Part shown: positions 17,937 to 26,786 of the stretch, in pieces
How the letters are laid out: each line of letters starts with the position of its first letter
Numbering within the stretch: the stretch's first letter is position 1
Assembly: GCA_000435595.1 (NCBI GenBank)
Contig: FR895437.1
Coordinates: forward strand, 21,501-85,500
Source: Firmicutes bacterium CAG:882
Lineage (GTDB): Bacteria > Bacillota > Clostridia > Lachnospirales > Lachnospiraceae
DNA length: 64,000 bases
Direction of reading: 5' to 3'
Made by a program: the position numbers and the translations under genes
Notes under the pieces: model-generated
Told to the model about the DNA's origin: nothing
The model's database searches: none
Seen by the model: the letters and a program-made list of their open reading frames with translations, nothing else

Positions 17937-19040
17937 CTAATGTACTCCATTTCTCTCGTTATATTTCTCCTCGACAAAAGCTTTAATTCTCGCCTTAAAC
18001 ACCTCATCATCGAATGTCTCGGCATGTGCCCTCAAAACCTTTTTGTCGAATTTCATATTCTCAAATCTCTTTAGAGCATCCACAAGTGAGTCAGTTGTCT
18101 GCTCGTGGAAGAACGTACCCGTAACCCCCTCAATTACAGTCTCAAGTGCACCGCCCTTGCCGTAGGCTATTACAGGTCTTCCGCTCGCCATTGCCTCAAG
18201 TGGTGTGATTCCGAAGTCTTCCTCTCCCGGGAATAAAAATGCCCTGCATCCCGCATACAGCTCCTTAACCCGGTCATCCGGAACTCTTCCTAAAAGCTCA
18301 ACAGTCGGTCCCGCCATTGCCTTCAACCGCTTGTAATCCGGTCCGTCGCCTACAACCTTGAGCTTAAGTCCAAGTCTGTTGCATGCGTCTATTGCGATAT
18401 CGACTCTCTTATATTCCTGAAATCGTGATACAACAAGAAAATAATCTCCGTCAGTCTCAGAAATCTGAAACAGCTTGCAGCGCACAGGAGGCGGAATGAC
18501 AACAGCCTCTCTCTTATAGTGCTTTCTTATTCTCTTAGCCACGTTCTCGGAATTGGCAATAAAGTAATCAACTCTTGCTGCACTTGCATAGTCCCACACG
18601 CGAATCCATGTGAGGAAATAGTTGAGAAGCTTCTTTACAAGCCTTCCCTTTCCCGACATCTTGCCCGCATACTCGTAGGAGAACTCCCATGCATATCTCA
18701 TAGGTGAGTGGCAATAGCAGATATGAATTGCATCAGGATGTGTTATAACTCCCTTTGCCACACTTGAGCTGCTGCTTAACACCATGTCATAACCCGTGAG
18801 ATCAAAAGACTCAATTGCAGTCGGCATGAACGGAAACAGCTTTCTATGATTTGTACATTCCTTCTTTTTCTGCAGATATGAAGTTATAATATTCGCGCTC
18901 TTTAACGGTTCCTCCATCTTGCTGTGATTACAAATCAAAGTATATATCGGCGCTTCCGGATACAGCTCAACAAAATCCGACAGTACCCTCTCAGCACCTC
19001 CCATAGTCGGGAGCCAGTCATGCACTAATGCAATCTTCAT
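17937..19040 (-). CDS. Glycosyltransferase family 4 (WbaZ-like)
   Basis: 367 residues. N-terminus ALVHDWLPTMGGAERVL is typical of WbaZ-like mannosyltransferases; ICYCHSPMRYAWEF near residue 108, VVSRFQEYKRVDIAIDAC near residue 210, and EDFGITPLEAMASGRPVIA near residue 283. Cytosolic, membrane-associated. ATG start after GAGGTGGAATATA. First GT after the Wzz gene. Confidence 0.92.
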   Translation of the reverse strand: MKIALVHDWLPTMGGAERVLSDFVELYPEAPIYTLICNHSKMEEPLKSANIITSYLQKKKECTNHRKLFPFMPTAIESFDLTGYDMVLSSSSSVAKGVITHPDAIHICYCHSPMRYAWEFSYEYAGKMSGKGRLVKKLLNYFLTWIRVWDYASAARVDYFIANSENVAKRIRKHYKREAVVIPPPVRCKLFQISETDGDYFLVVSRFQEYKRVDIAIDACNRLGLKLKVVGDGPDYKRLKAMAGPTVELLGRVPDDRVKELYAGCRAFLFPGEEDFGITPLEAMASGRPVIAYGKGGALETVIEGVTGTFFHEQTTDSLVDALKRFENMKFDKKVLRAHAETFDDEVFKARIKAFVEEKYNERNGVH

Positions 19041-19059
19041 TATATTCCACCTCAGTATA

Positions 19060-20331
19060 TTATTTGCAAAGTATATATCCTAATAAATTACCGTTAACTG
19101 TATTAATTCTTGCAAGAGCAGTCTTGATTGTATGAATCTCATCATAACCTCCGTTGATCATGACAATGGTTCCCTGCGCCTTTGAAATATCTCTGGAAGT
19201 CTCGGCACATACCTCAACTCCGTCAGCGCATGTGAATCTGACATCATCGGATGAAGCTGCATCCGCAAGTCTTGCAAGAACATCCGCATTCTTCTGCTTT
19301 CCCACCGTAGTAAGCACTACATCATGTATGCCTTCCTTAGCACACATTTCCCCGATTGAAACGGCTGTTATATTCTCTGCAACCTTGACATTCTTCTTGA
19401 ATTCTCCAAGGAATACGCCCTCACCGTCAAAGAAGCACTCAAGCTCTTCTCTGGTTCTAACCTTTCTGTCACATATAGCTATTACAAAAACGATAAAGAG
19501 TCCAATGACAAATCCGACTACACCCTTAATTATTGTCGACATCTTAAAGAGATTGGCAAACTGAAAATCGAACTTATCAATCTGACCTAAAAGAATCTTA
19601 TTGTACTCTTCATATTCAGCTCTTGTAGCATTAACAGAAGCCTCGTCCGGCTGAATATAACTATAGAAACCATTTACCTGAATTCTGAGTGATATTGCAG
19701 GTTCAGAGCTTACTTCGCATGATACATATGAGTAAAGTTCATTCAGCTTATCGGCAAGATATTCTGCTCCCGCTGCCGCACCTACACGGACTCTTTCCAT
19801 TCCTCCGAGACCGGTGTATGAAAGTCTTATTGTTCTGTCGTTTACAAGTGCTGCCGAATACATATCATATTCACTGTCTCCCGGTGTTCTCTGCTTGGTT
19901 ATAAGCTCTGAGAAACCTGCTGCCGTCACCTTCTCACTGACCGCATCGCAGAAGCTCTGTGAAGCGAGAATGCTTGTGGCATAATTTACGACATTGTTTT
20001 TGAGAGTCTCATACATGGAATAATCGGCTGTTCCGCTTATTCCGATGCTCTGATAGTACTCCTCAACATTCACGCTGAAGCTTATGTCAACGGTTCCAAG
20101 ATGTACTCTGTCAGTTTCATTCTCCGGAATTATAACCGGAGCTTTCTCTACGGTACTGTCCTCACTGTCCTTCTGTGCCTCACTTATCTTAATTGATGCA
20201 TTATATGTAGCTGCACCATACACAAGCATAATCACCATAAGAGCAGCCGCAATCCACCAGAACTTTTTAAAATTGTCCCATAAACGGTCAAAGCTTACAA
20301 ATACCATATCTTCTTTTTTGTTGTTTTCCAT
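19060..20331 (-). CDS. Wzz/CpsC-type chain-length protein with kinase-like tail
   Basis: 423 residues: membrane segment at about 22-47, extracytosolic Wzz domain (about 50-260) and a second membrane segment near 270-290. Unlike usual Wzz/CpsC proteins it continues for about 130 cytosolic residues. This tail has no Walker A loop and no tyrosine cluster, but its last part (SKAQGTIVMINGGYDEIH, then INTVNGNLLGYILCK) looks like the end of a CpsD-type BY-kinase. Regulates chain length of the polymer. No separate CpsD kinase gene is in the locus. Start after AAGGAGAGATTTTTTA; own promoter just upstream. Confidence 0.82.
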   Translation of the reverse strand: MENNKKEDMVFVSFDRLWDNFKKFWWIAAALMVIMLVYGAATYNASIKISEAQKDSEDSTVEKAPVIIPENETDRVHLGTVDISFSVNVEEYYQSIGISGTADYSMYETLKNNVVNYATSILASQSFCDAVSEKVTAAGFSELITKQRTPGDSEYDMYSAALVNDRTIRLSYTGLGGMERVRVGAAAGAEYLADKLNELYSYVSCEVSSEPAISLRIQVNGFYSYIQPDEASVNATRAEYEEYNKILLGQIDKFDFQFANLFKMSTIIKGVVGFVIGLFIVFVIAICDRKVRTREELECFFDGEGVFLGEFKKNVKVAENITAVSIGEMCAKEGIHDVVLTTVGKQKNADVLARLADAASSDDVRFTCADGVEVCAETSRDISKAQGTIVMINGGYDEIHTIKTALARINTVNGNLLGYILCK

Positions 20332-20399
20332 TAAAAAATCTCTCCTTATTAGCTATTATTACTCTTTCAGCGCATTTCTTAAATGCCCACATTCAGTTT

Positions 20400-20428
20400 A
20401 TTATATCATAATCAGGCTTACTTTCCAA
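20400..20428 (-). promoter_or_regulatory. Promoter upstream of the Wzz gene
   Basis: Minus strand TTGGAA (20423-20428), 17 bases, TATAAT (20400-20405), 69 bases before the Wzz start. The leader holds a small hairpin GCATTT/AAATGC at 20372-20386. This would start the second half of the polysaccharide locus separately. Confidence 0.6.
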
Positions 20429-21242
20429 GGAAAATCTTTAAATAAGGTGTCACCGAGCGCACACACGCCGTGACAAAGCCGAAATTATGATACAGATAGT
20501 GATACCAGTCCTTAAACGGAAGCCCCTTAAACGACTCCTTCTTTTGTAACCTTTCCCTGATTCCAAGTGAAGTATCCTGCCAGCTCCCCTCCTTCGGGTT
20601 GTCGTTGCAGATTCCGACATATTCGGAAAACATATATATTTTTCCGCCTTTTCTGCTTATTCTCAGCCCAAGGTCAAAATCCCCCATGCTGTGTTTATAG
20701 TACGGATCCACATTTCCGGCAAGTCTCATGACCTCAATCGGTATCAGCGTACAGTTGGCATTAAAAGTCGTACATAATACATCCGTCCTGTCAGGTCCTA
20801 TCATCTCATAATGTATCCCCTTGGTATAAACAATTCCACCATAAGAGAATACGCCCTTATCGTCACAGGTCGGTCCCACAATAACGCTTCCTTTAAGCCT
20901 TTCATTTTCGGCATACTCAATCATCCTGTCAATTATTCCCGGTATGAAATCTACATCATCATTTACGAGCAGCATATAGTCATAGTCATCTGCCCGCTGC
21001 ATTCCTCTTTCAATACCTCTGTGCATTCCGCCATTCCAGAAAAGTGTATCCTCAGCATGTATAAGTTCAACATCCTCATATCCGTTTTTTTCAAGCTCCT
21101 CACATGTTCCGTCGGTGCTTCCCGCATCAACCACAATATACCTGTACTGATTTTTGTCATTTCCAAGATGAAGCCCTCGTAAGCAGTTGACCGTCTTTTC
21201 TCTTCTGTTATGGCATGTCATGACTACAATTATTTTTGACAT
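20418..21242 (-). CDS. Glycosyltransferase family 2
   Basis: 274 residues. VVMTCHNRREKTVNCLRGL at the N-terminus, VVDAGSTDGT with the first Asp, the LLVNDDVDF DxD-type motif near residue 90, and MGDFDLGLRISRKGG near residue 185. This arrangement is that of rhamnosyl/galactofuranosyl-type GT2 enzymes. Start ATG after AAAGGAGGCTGCT; overlaps the acyltransferase gene by 13 bases. Last gene of the upstream glycan module. Confidence 0.9.
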   Translation of the reverse strand: MSKIIVVMTCHNRREKTVNCLRGLHLGNDKNQYRYIVVDAGSTDGTCEELEKNGYEDVELIHAEDTLFWNGGMHRGIERGMQRADDYDYMLLVNDDVDFIPGIIDRMIEYAENERLKGSVIVGPTCDDKGVFSYGGIVYTKGIHYEMIGPDRTDVLCTTFNANCTLIPIEVMRLAGNVDPYYKHSMGDFDLGLRISRKGGKIYMFSEYVGICNDNPKEGSWQDTSLGIRERLQKKESFKGLPFKDWYHYLYHNFGFVTACVRSVTPYLKIFLGK

Positions 21243-22288
21243 AGCAGCCTCCTTTTAATCAGTCCCGCTAAAGGAACCTCAACCAGATGATGCAATGCAA
21301 GCGTAAGTATCAGCGTACCCGCAAGAACCATTCCAAGGAAAGGGACATATCCGAGATAACGCACATGCTCACTGAAATACTCTGCAAGCTCAATCACCGG
21401 CATGTGAACCAGATACACGGTAAAGCTGTACTTTGAAAGGAATGCAAAGATTTTTTCAATCCACCTTGTACCGGTTCCGTAAGAAAAATCCTTCATTGCA
21501 AGCATAAAAAGTACTGTAAAAAGCGACCATATAATTCTGTTATATGTATCGTCCCGCATTGCAAGAAAGCATGCAAGTGCGGCAACCAGAAGCCTGATAT
21601 AGTTCTTCTCCCTGCCATCCCTTACCGCATACCATGCAGTCATTCCGAATGCAAACGAAATCATATTGAACACTGCCGAGTCACCCGCAAGTTCAGCAGC
21701 ACAAGGCACATTATTTCTGCTTAATAACACATAATATACAGTCTTATACCCATACGCAAAAACCACCACCGCCAAAAGCACAACAAGCGAGGTCCTGTAG
21801 TTCTTTACATGCTTTCTTATTAACGGTGCAAGCAGATAATAGAGCATAAAACAGCTCATGGTCCACAAGCCCCAAAGATCATTCCAATAGTAATACTCGC
21901 GTGACGGAACCACTCCGTTAAGAAACAGAAAGTATCTTAGCCATCCCAGCCCCAGCATTGAATCTTCCGGCATCTGTCCGAGAATCACATCCCACACTAT
22001 TATTCCGAAGACGAGAATCGCAAAGTACGCCGGAACAATTCTTGACACCCTCTTTGCAAAATACTCTTTAATCGAACTGCTTGTGTCAACAGACTGCAAT
22101 ATAAGATATCCGCTCATCGCAAAGAACATACACACACCATAATTAAAATGTCTGAATAAAGTAAACACGAACTGTGGCTTAGGCAGATTTCTGAAGCCTG
22201 CAAAATGAATCATAAACACCATTGCTGCCGCAATAACCCTCAGCATATCAAAGACCGGTCTGTTTATTGTATTATTATTTGACTTCAT
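21230..22288 (-). CDS. Acyltransferase 3 family membrane protein
   Basis: 352 residues, about ten membrane segments, family of OafA-like O-acetyltransferases. Conserved N-terminal RPVFDMLRVIAAAMVFMIHF holds the catalytic histidine, and the arginine motif RVSRIVPAY is near residue 85. Probably adds acetyl or succinyl groups to the polysaccharide. Overlaps the genes on both sides, so translation is coupled. Confidence 0.92.
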   Translation of the reverse strand: MKSNNNTINRPVFDMLRVIAAAMVFMIHFAGFRNLPKPQFVFTLFRHFNYGVCMFFAMSGYLILQSVDTSSSIKEYFAKRVSRIVPAYFAILVFGIIVWDVILGQMPEDSMLGLGWLRYFLFLNGVVPSREYYYWNDLWGLWTMSCFMLYYLLAPLIRKHVKNYRTSLVVLLAVVVFAYGYKTVYYVLLSRNNVPCAAELAGDSAVFNMISFAFGMTAWYAVRDGREKNYIRLLVAALACFLAMRDDTYNRIIWSLFTVLFMLAMKDFSYGTGTRWIEKIFAFLSKYSFTVYLVHMPVIELAEYFSEHVRYLGYVPFLGMVLAGTLILTLALHHLVEVPLAGLIKRRLLCQK

Positions 22289-23246
22289 CTTTTTTCTCTT
22301 CCTTCACTTCCCAATAGCACGCATTTTCAACCTTTTCCGCTCCTGCCGGTATCTCACTCTCATCAGGATATACCCAGTTCTCATTGTACAGCAGGTGCGT
22401 ATCTGACTCATCCCACCTTCTGCCCTTTATGCCGAAAAGAATCTGCAGTGCTCCTCCAATGTGTATCGCCTGCTTTCCCATACGCTTAATATGAGCCGCA
22501 AGCGGAAATCCGTATGCACCGCAGCCGATAAGTGCCACATCAAAATCTATCTTTTCACACTCGGCGCACATATAATCAAGTGCATCAAACCATGTATCAA
22601 ATCTCGAATCCACCGCACTTCCGCTTGTCTGCACCGCTTTTAAGGTCTTAAGCTCAAACTGAGGAAGCAGCTTCGGATTATCAAACAATCTGTCATGCTT
22701 TTCATACTGTGACAGAATCGTCTTCTCAAAAGGATGTATAACCAGCACCCTCTTTCCTTCCAGACTCTCACTCCAAGGCTTTTCCATCACATTCCACGGC
22801 TCAATAGCCATAAGCTTTCCGACACTCTTTATGTTCCTGCAATAATGTCTTATATAATAATCCTCATAATTTACAAGCCAGCATCCAAGTATATCAATCT
22901 GCGTACAAGCTTCCTTCATAATATCATTAAATCTGTACAGGAGGTTTTCATCCTTCGGGAAGAAGCCTGCACTCTTGTCGAGAAAATCTATTGCTCTTTT
23001 CATCTTCTCCATATCATCAAATTCAGCACTCTGCATTGCAAACACCTCAAAGCCTCCGAATCTTCCCGTCATGAACGGCTCACCGCTCATAATTCCATCC
23101 CTTATGGCCTCATTCATAAGCTCCGGGCTTTTTATAGGAACCCCGGCATATTTTTTTATAAAATCATACCTGAACGGGTCAAGGTGAAGCTTATTGTAAA
23201 GAACTCCCCTGGCACCGTAATATAATCTGTCCAACTGACCGGCCAT
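22275..23246 (-). CDS. Putative GT-D-type glycosyltransferase
   Basis: 323 residues in a clearly conserved but poorly named family. Near residue 60 it has FMTGRFGGFEVFAM, similar to the RFGDGE motif of GT-D (DUF1792) glycosyltransferases, then KRVLVIHPFEKTI near residue 180 and near the end DVALIGCGAYGFPLAAHIKR and GGALQILFGIKGRRW. No membrane segment. I start at the ATG at 23246, which has GAGGG nine bases upstream; an ATG at 23294 lacks a site and overlaps the previous gene. GT-D assignment is tentative. Confidence 0.6.
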   Translation of the reverse strand: MAGQLDRLYYGARGVLYNKLHLDPFRYDFIKKYAGVPIKSPELMNEAIRDGIMSGEPFMTGRFGGFEVFAMQSAEFDDMEKMKRAIDFLDKSAGFFPKDENLLYRFNDIMKEACTQIDILGCWLVNYEDYYIRHYCRNIKSVGKLMAIEPWNVMEKPWSESLEGKRVLVIHPFEKTILSQYEKHDRLFDNPKLLPQFELKTLKAVQTSGSAVDSRFDTWFDALDYMCAECEKIDFDVALIGCGAYGFPLAAHIKRMGKQAIHIGGALQILFGIKGRRWDESDTHLLYNENWVYPDESEIPAGAEKVENACYWEVKEEKKDEVK

Positions 23247-23251
23247 CTTAT

Positions 23252-24223
23252 CTACCCTCTGTTCGTAATAAATCTTTTTAATCTGAATACCCATCTGAAA
23301 TAAATTGCCATCAGGTATTTATACTTGCTCGCAACATACTTATTCTTCATAATTCTTCCAAGGGAACTCTTAAGCTTTTTTCTGAAATCAGCCATCAGCA
23401 CCTTGTAATTATCATACCTGTAATATTCGCACTGCAGATAACCGGAAAGAAGTGAGTCGTAATAGTTTGCCCATATTCTGTCCATTACCTCAGTCATACC
23501 GTTTTCGCCGTATATCTCCGCCATTTCCTTCCACATTGAAATAAGGCTTAACTTTTTTACCGAGCGTGCCTGTGCCATTGCACTGTCCGGATTATCCGTC
23601 CTGTAAAAATACAGCTTATCATCAATCACAACCACCGATTCAGCCTTTGCAAAGAAAAGCGCATTCACGAGAAGATCCTCACCATAATATATATCACTGT
23701 ATACTCTATAGCACTCTTTCATAAGAGTAGTGTCAAACAGCTTTGCCCACAGAGCCCAGCCAAATGCCGCCTCTGTGTTGTCAAGAAGTGCCCTGAGAAT
23801 CTCTTTCCCGCAATATTTCTGTACCGAGGGAATATTCTTACCACTCTCCGACTGGGAAATCACAGCATCTGAATGCTGCCCGGTCATCACAGCCACAAGT
23901 CTTTTTACGGCTCCCGGCTCTAAACGGTCATCGCTGTCAAGGAACATTACCCGGCTTCCCGACGCCCTGTCTAACCCGGTTTTTCTCGCCGATGATACTC
24001 CGGAATTAGGCGTTGTTATAAGTATGAGTCTCTCCCACCCGGCAGCATATCTTTCGCAGCATTTTTTTGTGTTCTCATCCGTGCTTCCGTCATCTACGAC
24101 AATGAGTTCTATATCCCCATAATCCTGCATCCTGACAGACTCAATGCATTCACTCAAAAATCTTTCATCCGTGTTATAGACGGGAAGCACTATACTTACC
24201 CTTCCATCAATTAAATGATTCAT
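23252..24223 (-). CDS. Glycosyltransferase family 2
   Basis: 323 residues. N-terminus VSIVLPVYNTDERFLSECI, VVDDGSTDENT, and MFLDSDDRLEPGAV with the DxD near residue 95. Middle part has GEDLLVNALFF. Family typical of capsule beta-glycosyltransferases with C-terminal helical tail. Start ATG after AAGGAGCA, 17 bases inside the upstream ABC gene. Confidence 0.92.
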   Translation of the reverse strand: MNHLIDGRVSIVLPVYNTDERFLSECIESVRMQDYGDIELIVVDDGSTDENTKKCCERYAAGWERLILITTPNSGVSSARKTGLDRASGSRVMFLDSDDRLEPGAVKRLVAVMTGQHSDAVISQSESGKNIPSVQKYCGKEILRALLDNTEAAFGWALWAKLFDTTLMKECYRVYSDIYYGEDLLVNALFFAKAESVVVIDDKLYFYRTDNPDSAMAQARSVKKLSLISMWKEMAEIYGENGMTEVMDRIWANYYDSLLSGYLQCEYYRYDNYKVLMADFRKKLKSSLGRIMKNKYVASKYKYLMAIYFRWVFRLKRFITNRG

Positions 24224-25949
24224 TGCTCCTTGTTACCTTACCTTCTTTTACCTCATATACAACATCACAGTTTTTGATGGTCGAAAGTCTGTGCGCAATA
24301 ATTATAAGTGTCATTCTTCCATGCAGGCTGTCAATAGCCTCCATTACCGCCTTCTCGGTTTCCGTGTCAAGAGCTGATGTAGCCTCGTCAAGTACAAGTA
24401 TCTCAGGATCTCTGTATAACGCCCTCGCAATACCTATTCTCTGTCTCTGACCACCTGATAGACGCACCCCCATCTCGCCGATAACGGTATCGAGTTTCTC
24501 ATCCATCTCTTTTACGACACTTTCAAGCTGAGCCTCCCTTAAGACCTTCCATACTTTCTCGTCGTCTATCTCATCCTCAGGTACACCAAAGGCAATATTT
24601 TTTCTCAACGACTCGTCCATCAGATAGATATTCTGAGGTATATATCCGACCTTTTTATGCCATGCATCCATGCAGTCGGCAATGTTGCTTCCGTCTACCT
24701 TCACCGCACCCTTCTGTGGCTTGAGCACTCCGAGCATAATGTCAACCATTGTCGTCTTACCTGCCCCCGACGGGCCTATAAATGCCACCGAGGTGTTCTT
24801 CCAGATCTCAAACGAGACATCATCAATCACTTTCTCCTCTCCCTCATCATAGGAGAATGAGAGCTCCTCGACAGATATATTCTTGTCAAAAGTGATTTCA
24901 GAAATTGTATTCTCCTCAGACTTGCGCTTTGCAATGGCAAGCATTCTCTGTCTCTCTGTAAACACTGACTCGACAAAAGCTCTGCTGTATAAAAGCGTAC
25001 TGATATATGAGCTTATCTTGTTAACTGACGGAAGAAGTCTCATGGCACCCATGGCAAACACTCCAAGAGTCGTTGCAAAAGCCGTGCTGATATCCCCTGC
25101 CGCAGCCTTTATAATCACGATAATCATAAGTGAACCGATGCATGCTGCCTCCATAACAGGCTTAGGAATTGAATTAAGAAGCGCATTGTCCTTCTGGTTC
25201 TTTGCCAGATCATAATTGATTGAATCAAACTCATCACAGAAGAACTTCTCTCTGTTGGCAATTTTAATTTCCTTAATTCCGCCAAAAGACTGCTGCATGC
25301 ATTTTACGATTCCTGCATAAAGTCTTCTGTACTCCTCGCCCATGTGCTTCAGACGATTTTTATAAAATCTCATAAAGAAGAAGGTAAATGAGCCCACAAT
25401 AACGCCTATTCCCAGCGTGAGCATGCCATCCTTAACAAACAGGTACACACCGATGGCTGTTATTGTACACAGCTCCGACATAAGCTGGATTACATTCAGT
25501 ACAGCGACATAGAACATGTTGGTATCATTGTATACATTTCTTATGAGGTCGGCACTGTTATTCTTGACATGAAAAAAATAATCCTGTTCAAGATAACTGT
25601 TCATAACCTTGCATGACAGTTCCTTATGCCCGAAATAGATAAACTTATATATTATGTTGTTCTGTATGATTATGTAGAACGTCTTTATAAGATATGCTGC
25701 TATAATAAATGCCGAGCACAGAATAACCGCATTCCTGTACCCTTCTATTCCCAGTATGTTACAGAACATCGCAATAAAAGCATTGTCCATATAGGAATCC
25801 GGCATCATAATCGCTTCAATGAAATTGTTGAATGCATATAATGCCACAAGCTCCATCGCTGCACCACCGAGAATTATAAGCGACATTCCAAACAGTTTAA
25901 ATTTCTGTTTTGCATTAAACATTGAAAACATCTTTTTAATAGATTTCAT
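24207..25949 (-). CDS. ABC-type exporter/flippase (PglK-like)
   Basis: 580 residues: six-helix membrane domain (about 20-320) fused to an ATPase (about 350-575) with Walker A GPSGAGKTT, signature RLSGGQRQR and Walker B ILVLDEATSAL. The membrane part, including LGVFAMGAMRLLPSVNKI, follows the pattern of Campylobacter PglK, the ATP-driven flippase for lipid-linked oligosaccharides. No Wzx-type flippase is found in the locus, so this gene probably does that step. Overlaps its neighbours on both sides. Start ATG after GAGGAAAAAAG. Confidence 0.9.
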   Translation of the reverse strand: MKSIKKMFSMFNAKQKFKLFGMSLIILGGAAMELVALYAFNNFIEAIMMPDSYMDNAFIAMFCNILGIEGYRNAVILCSAFIIAAYLIKTFYIIIQNNIIYKFIYFGHKELSCKVMNSYLEQDYFFHVKNNSADLIRNVYNDTNMFYVAVLNVIQLMSELCTITAIGVYLFVKDGMLTLGIGVIVGSFTFFFMRFYKNRLKHMGEEYRRLYAGIVKCMQQSFGGIKEIKIANREKFFCDEFDSINYDLAKNQKDNALLNSIPKPVMEAACIGSLMIIVIIKAAAGDISTAFATTLGVFAMGAMRLLPSVNKISSYISTLLYSRAFVESVFTERQRMLAIAKRKSEENTISEITFDKNISVEELSFSYDEGEEKVIDDVSFEIWKNTSVAFIGPSGAGKTTMVDIMLGVLKPQKGAVKVDGSNIADCMDAWHKKVGYIPQNIYLMDESLRKNIAFGVPEDEIDDEKVWKVLREAQLESVVKEMDEKLDTVIGEMGVRLSGGQRQRIGIARALYRDPEILVLDEATSALDTETEKAVMEAIDSLHGRMTLIIIAHRLSTIKNCDVVYEVKEGKVTRSNESFN

Positions 25950-26785
25950 CTTTTTTCCTCATTTCCGTCATACTCTTCCATAATCCACTCCGGCATATAT
26001 ATCTTATCCGCATCCGGCGAAAACGGAACAAATACCTCTTCACTTTTCTCGTCAAGAAGTGCTGCCCAGCGCGAAAAAGTACTGTCCGACAAAATGTGTC
26101 TCCTGCATGCTTTCATGAGAAAAAGTTCCTCTATGTCCGTAAATTCTCCCAAATCCCATATAAACTCTGCATCAACTCCCAGCTCTTTTATATATTCCTC
26201 AGCAAGGTTCCTTACATTTGAGAACACAATGAACCTCATGTCTTTTTTTGCTTCACCTATTTTATCCAAAGCATCTTTGTAATATTTAATTGAAAGAGGC
26301 TTTATGTCTCCTCCTCTTACATGCACGGAGCAGGTATTTTCTGTCGCAAATCTGTGTATAAGCTCATCTGCCTTGGCACTGAACGGCTCCTTTGGAGTAA
26401 ACTGTCTCATAATGTCTTCTTTACATGTCTTAAAATAACAAAGATTCTGGAAATATCCATGGAGATATTTATCCCTTATAAACTTTCTTCTGTACACATC
26501 CAAAACACAGGGACAGTTCTCCGTCCTGCTTTCATATATAACATTGTATTTAAGGCTTCTTCTAAGCCTTTTATATACCTTATGAAAAAATCCCTTATTT
26601 GTGAAGCTCTCTCTGTCCGTGAAGTCTATATTAAACTTGTCAAGGTCGTAGGTGCGCAGTGTTGAATTGTCGACATCCGATGTATCAAGCAAAAGCGTGT
26701 CATTGTCATGCTTTGCAACAGAATATCCGCATACATAATTAAACATCTGATTTCCAAGACCATCGCCTATCTTAACTATTACCAT
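25946..26785 (-). CDS. Alpha-1,2-fucosyltransferase (GT11)
   Basis: 279 residues, GT-B fold of family 11: N-terminal KIGDGLGNQMFNYVCGYS, motif VHVRGGDI near residue 147, and the C-terminal SDSTFSRWAALL corresponding to the family's NSSFSWW. These enzymes transfer fucose from GDP-fucose to galactose in alpha-1,2 linkage, as in H-antigen-like ends. GDP-fucose synthesis genes are not in the window. I start at the ATG at 26785, ten bases after GGAGA; the frame extends to 26812 but that part overlaps the upstream gene. Confidence 0.9.
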   Translation of the reverse strand: MVIVKIGDGLGNQMFNYVCGYSVAKHDNDTLLLDTSDVDNSTLRTYDLDKFNIDFTDRESFTNKGFFHKVYKRLRRSLKYNVIYESRTENCPCVLDVYRRKFIRDKYLHGYFQNLCYFKTCKEDIMRQFTPKEPFSAKADELIHRFATENTCSVHVRGGDIKPLSIKYYKDALDKIGEAKKDMRFIVFSNVRNLAEEYIKELGVDAEFIWDLGEFTDIEELFLMKACRRHILSDSTFSRWAALLDEKSEEVFVPFSPDADKIYMPEWIMEEYDGNEEKR

Positions 26786-26786
26786 A

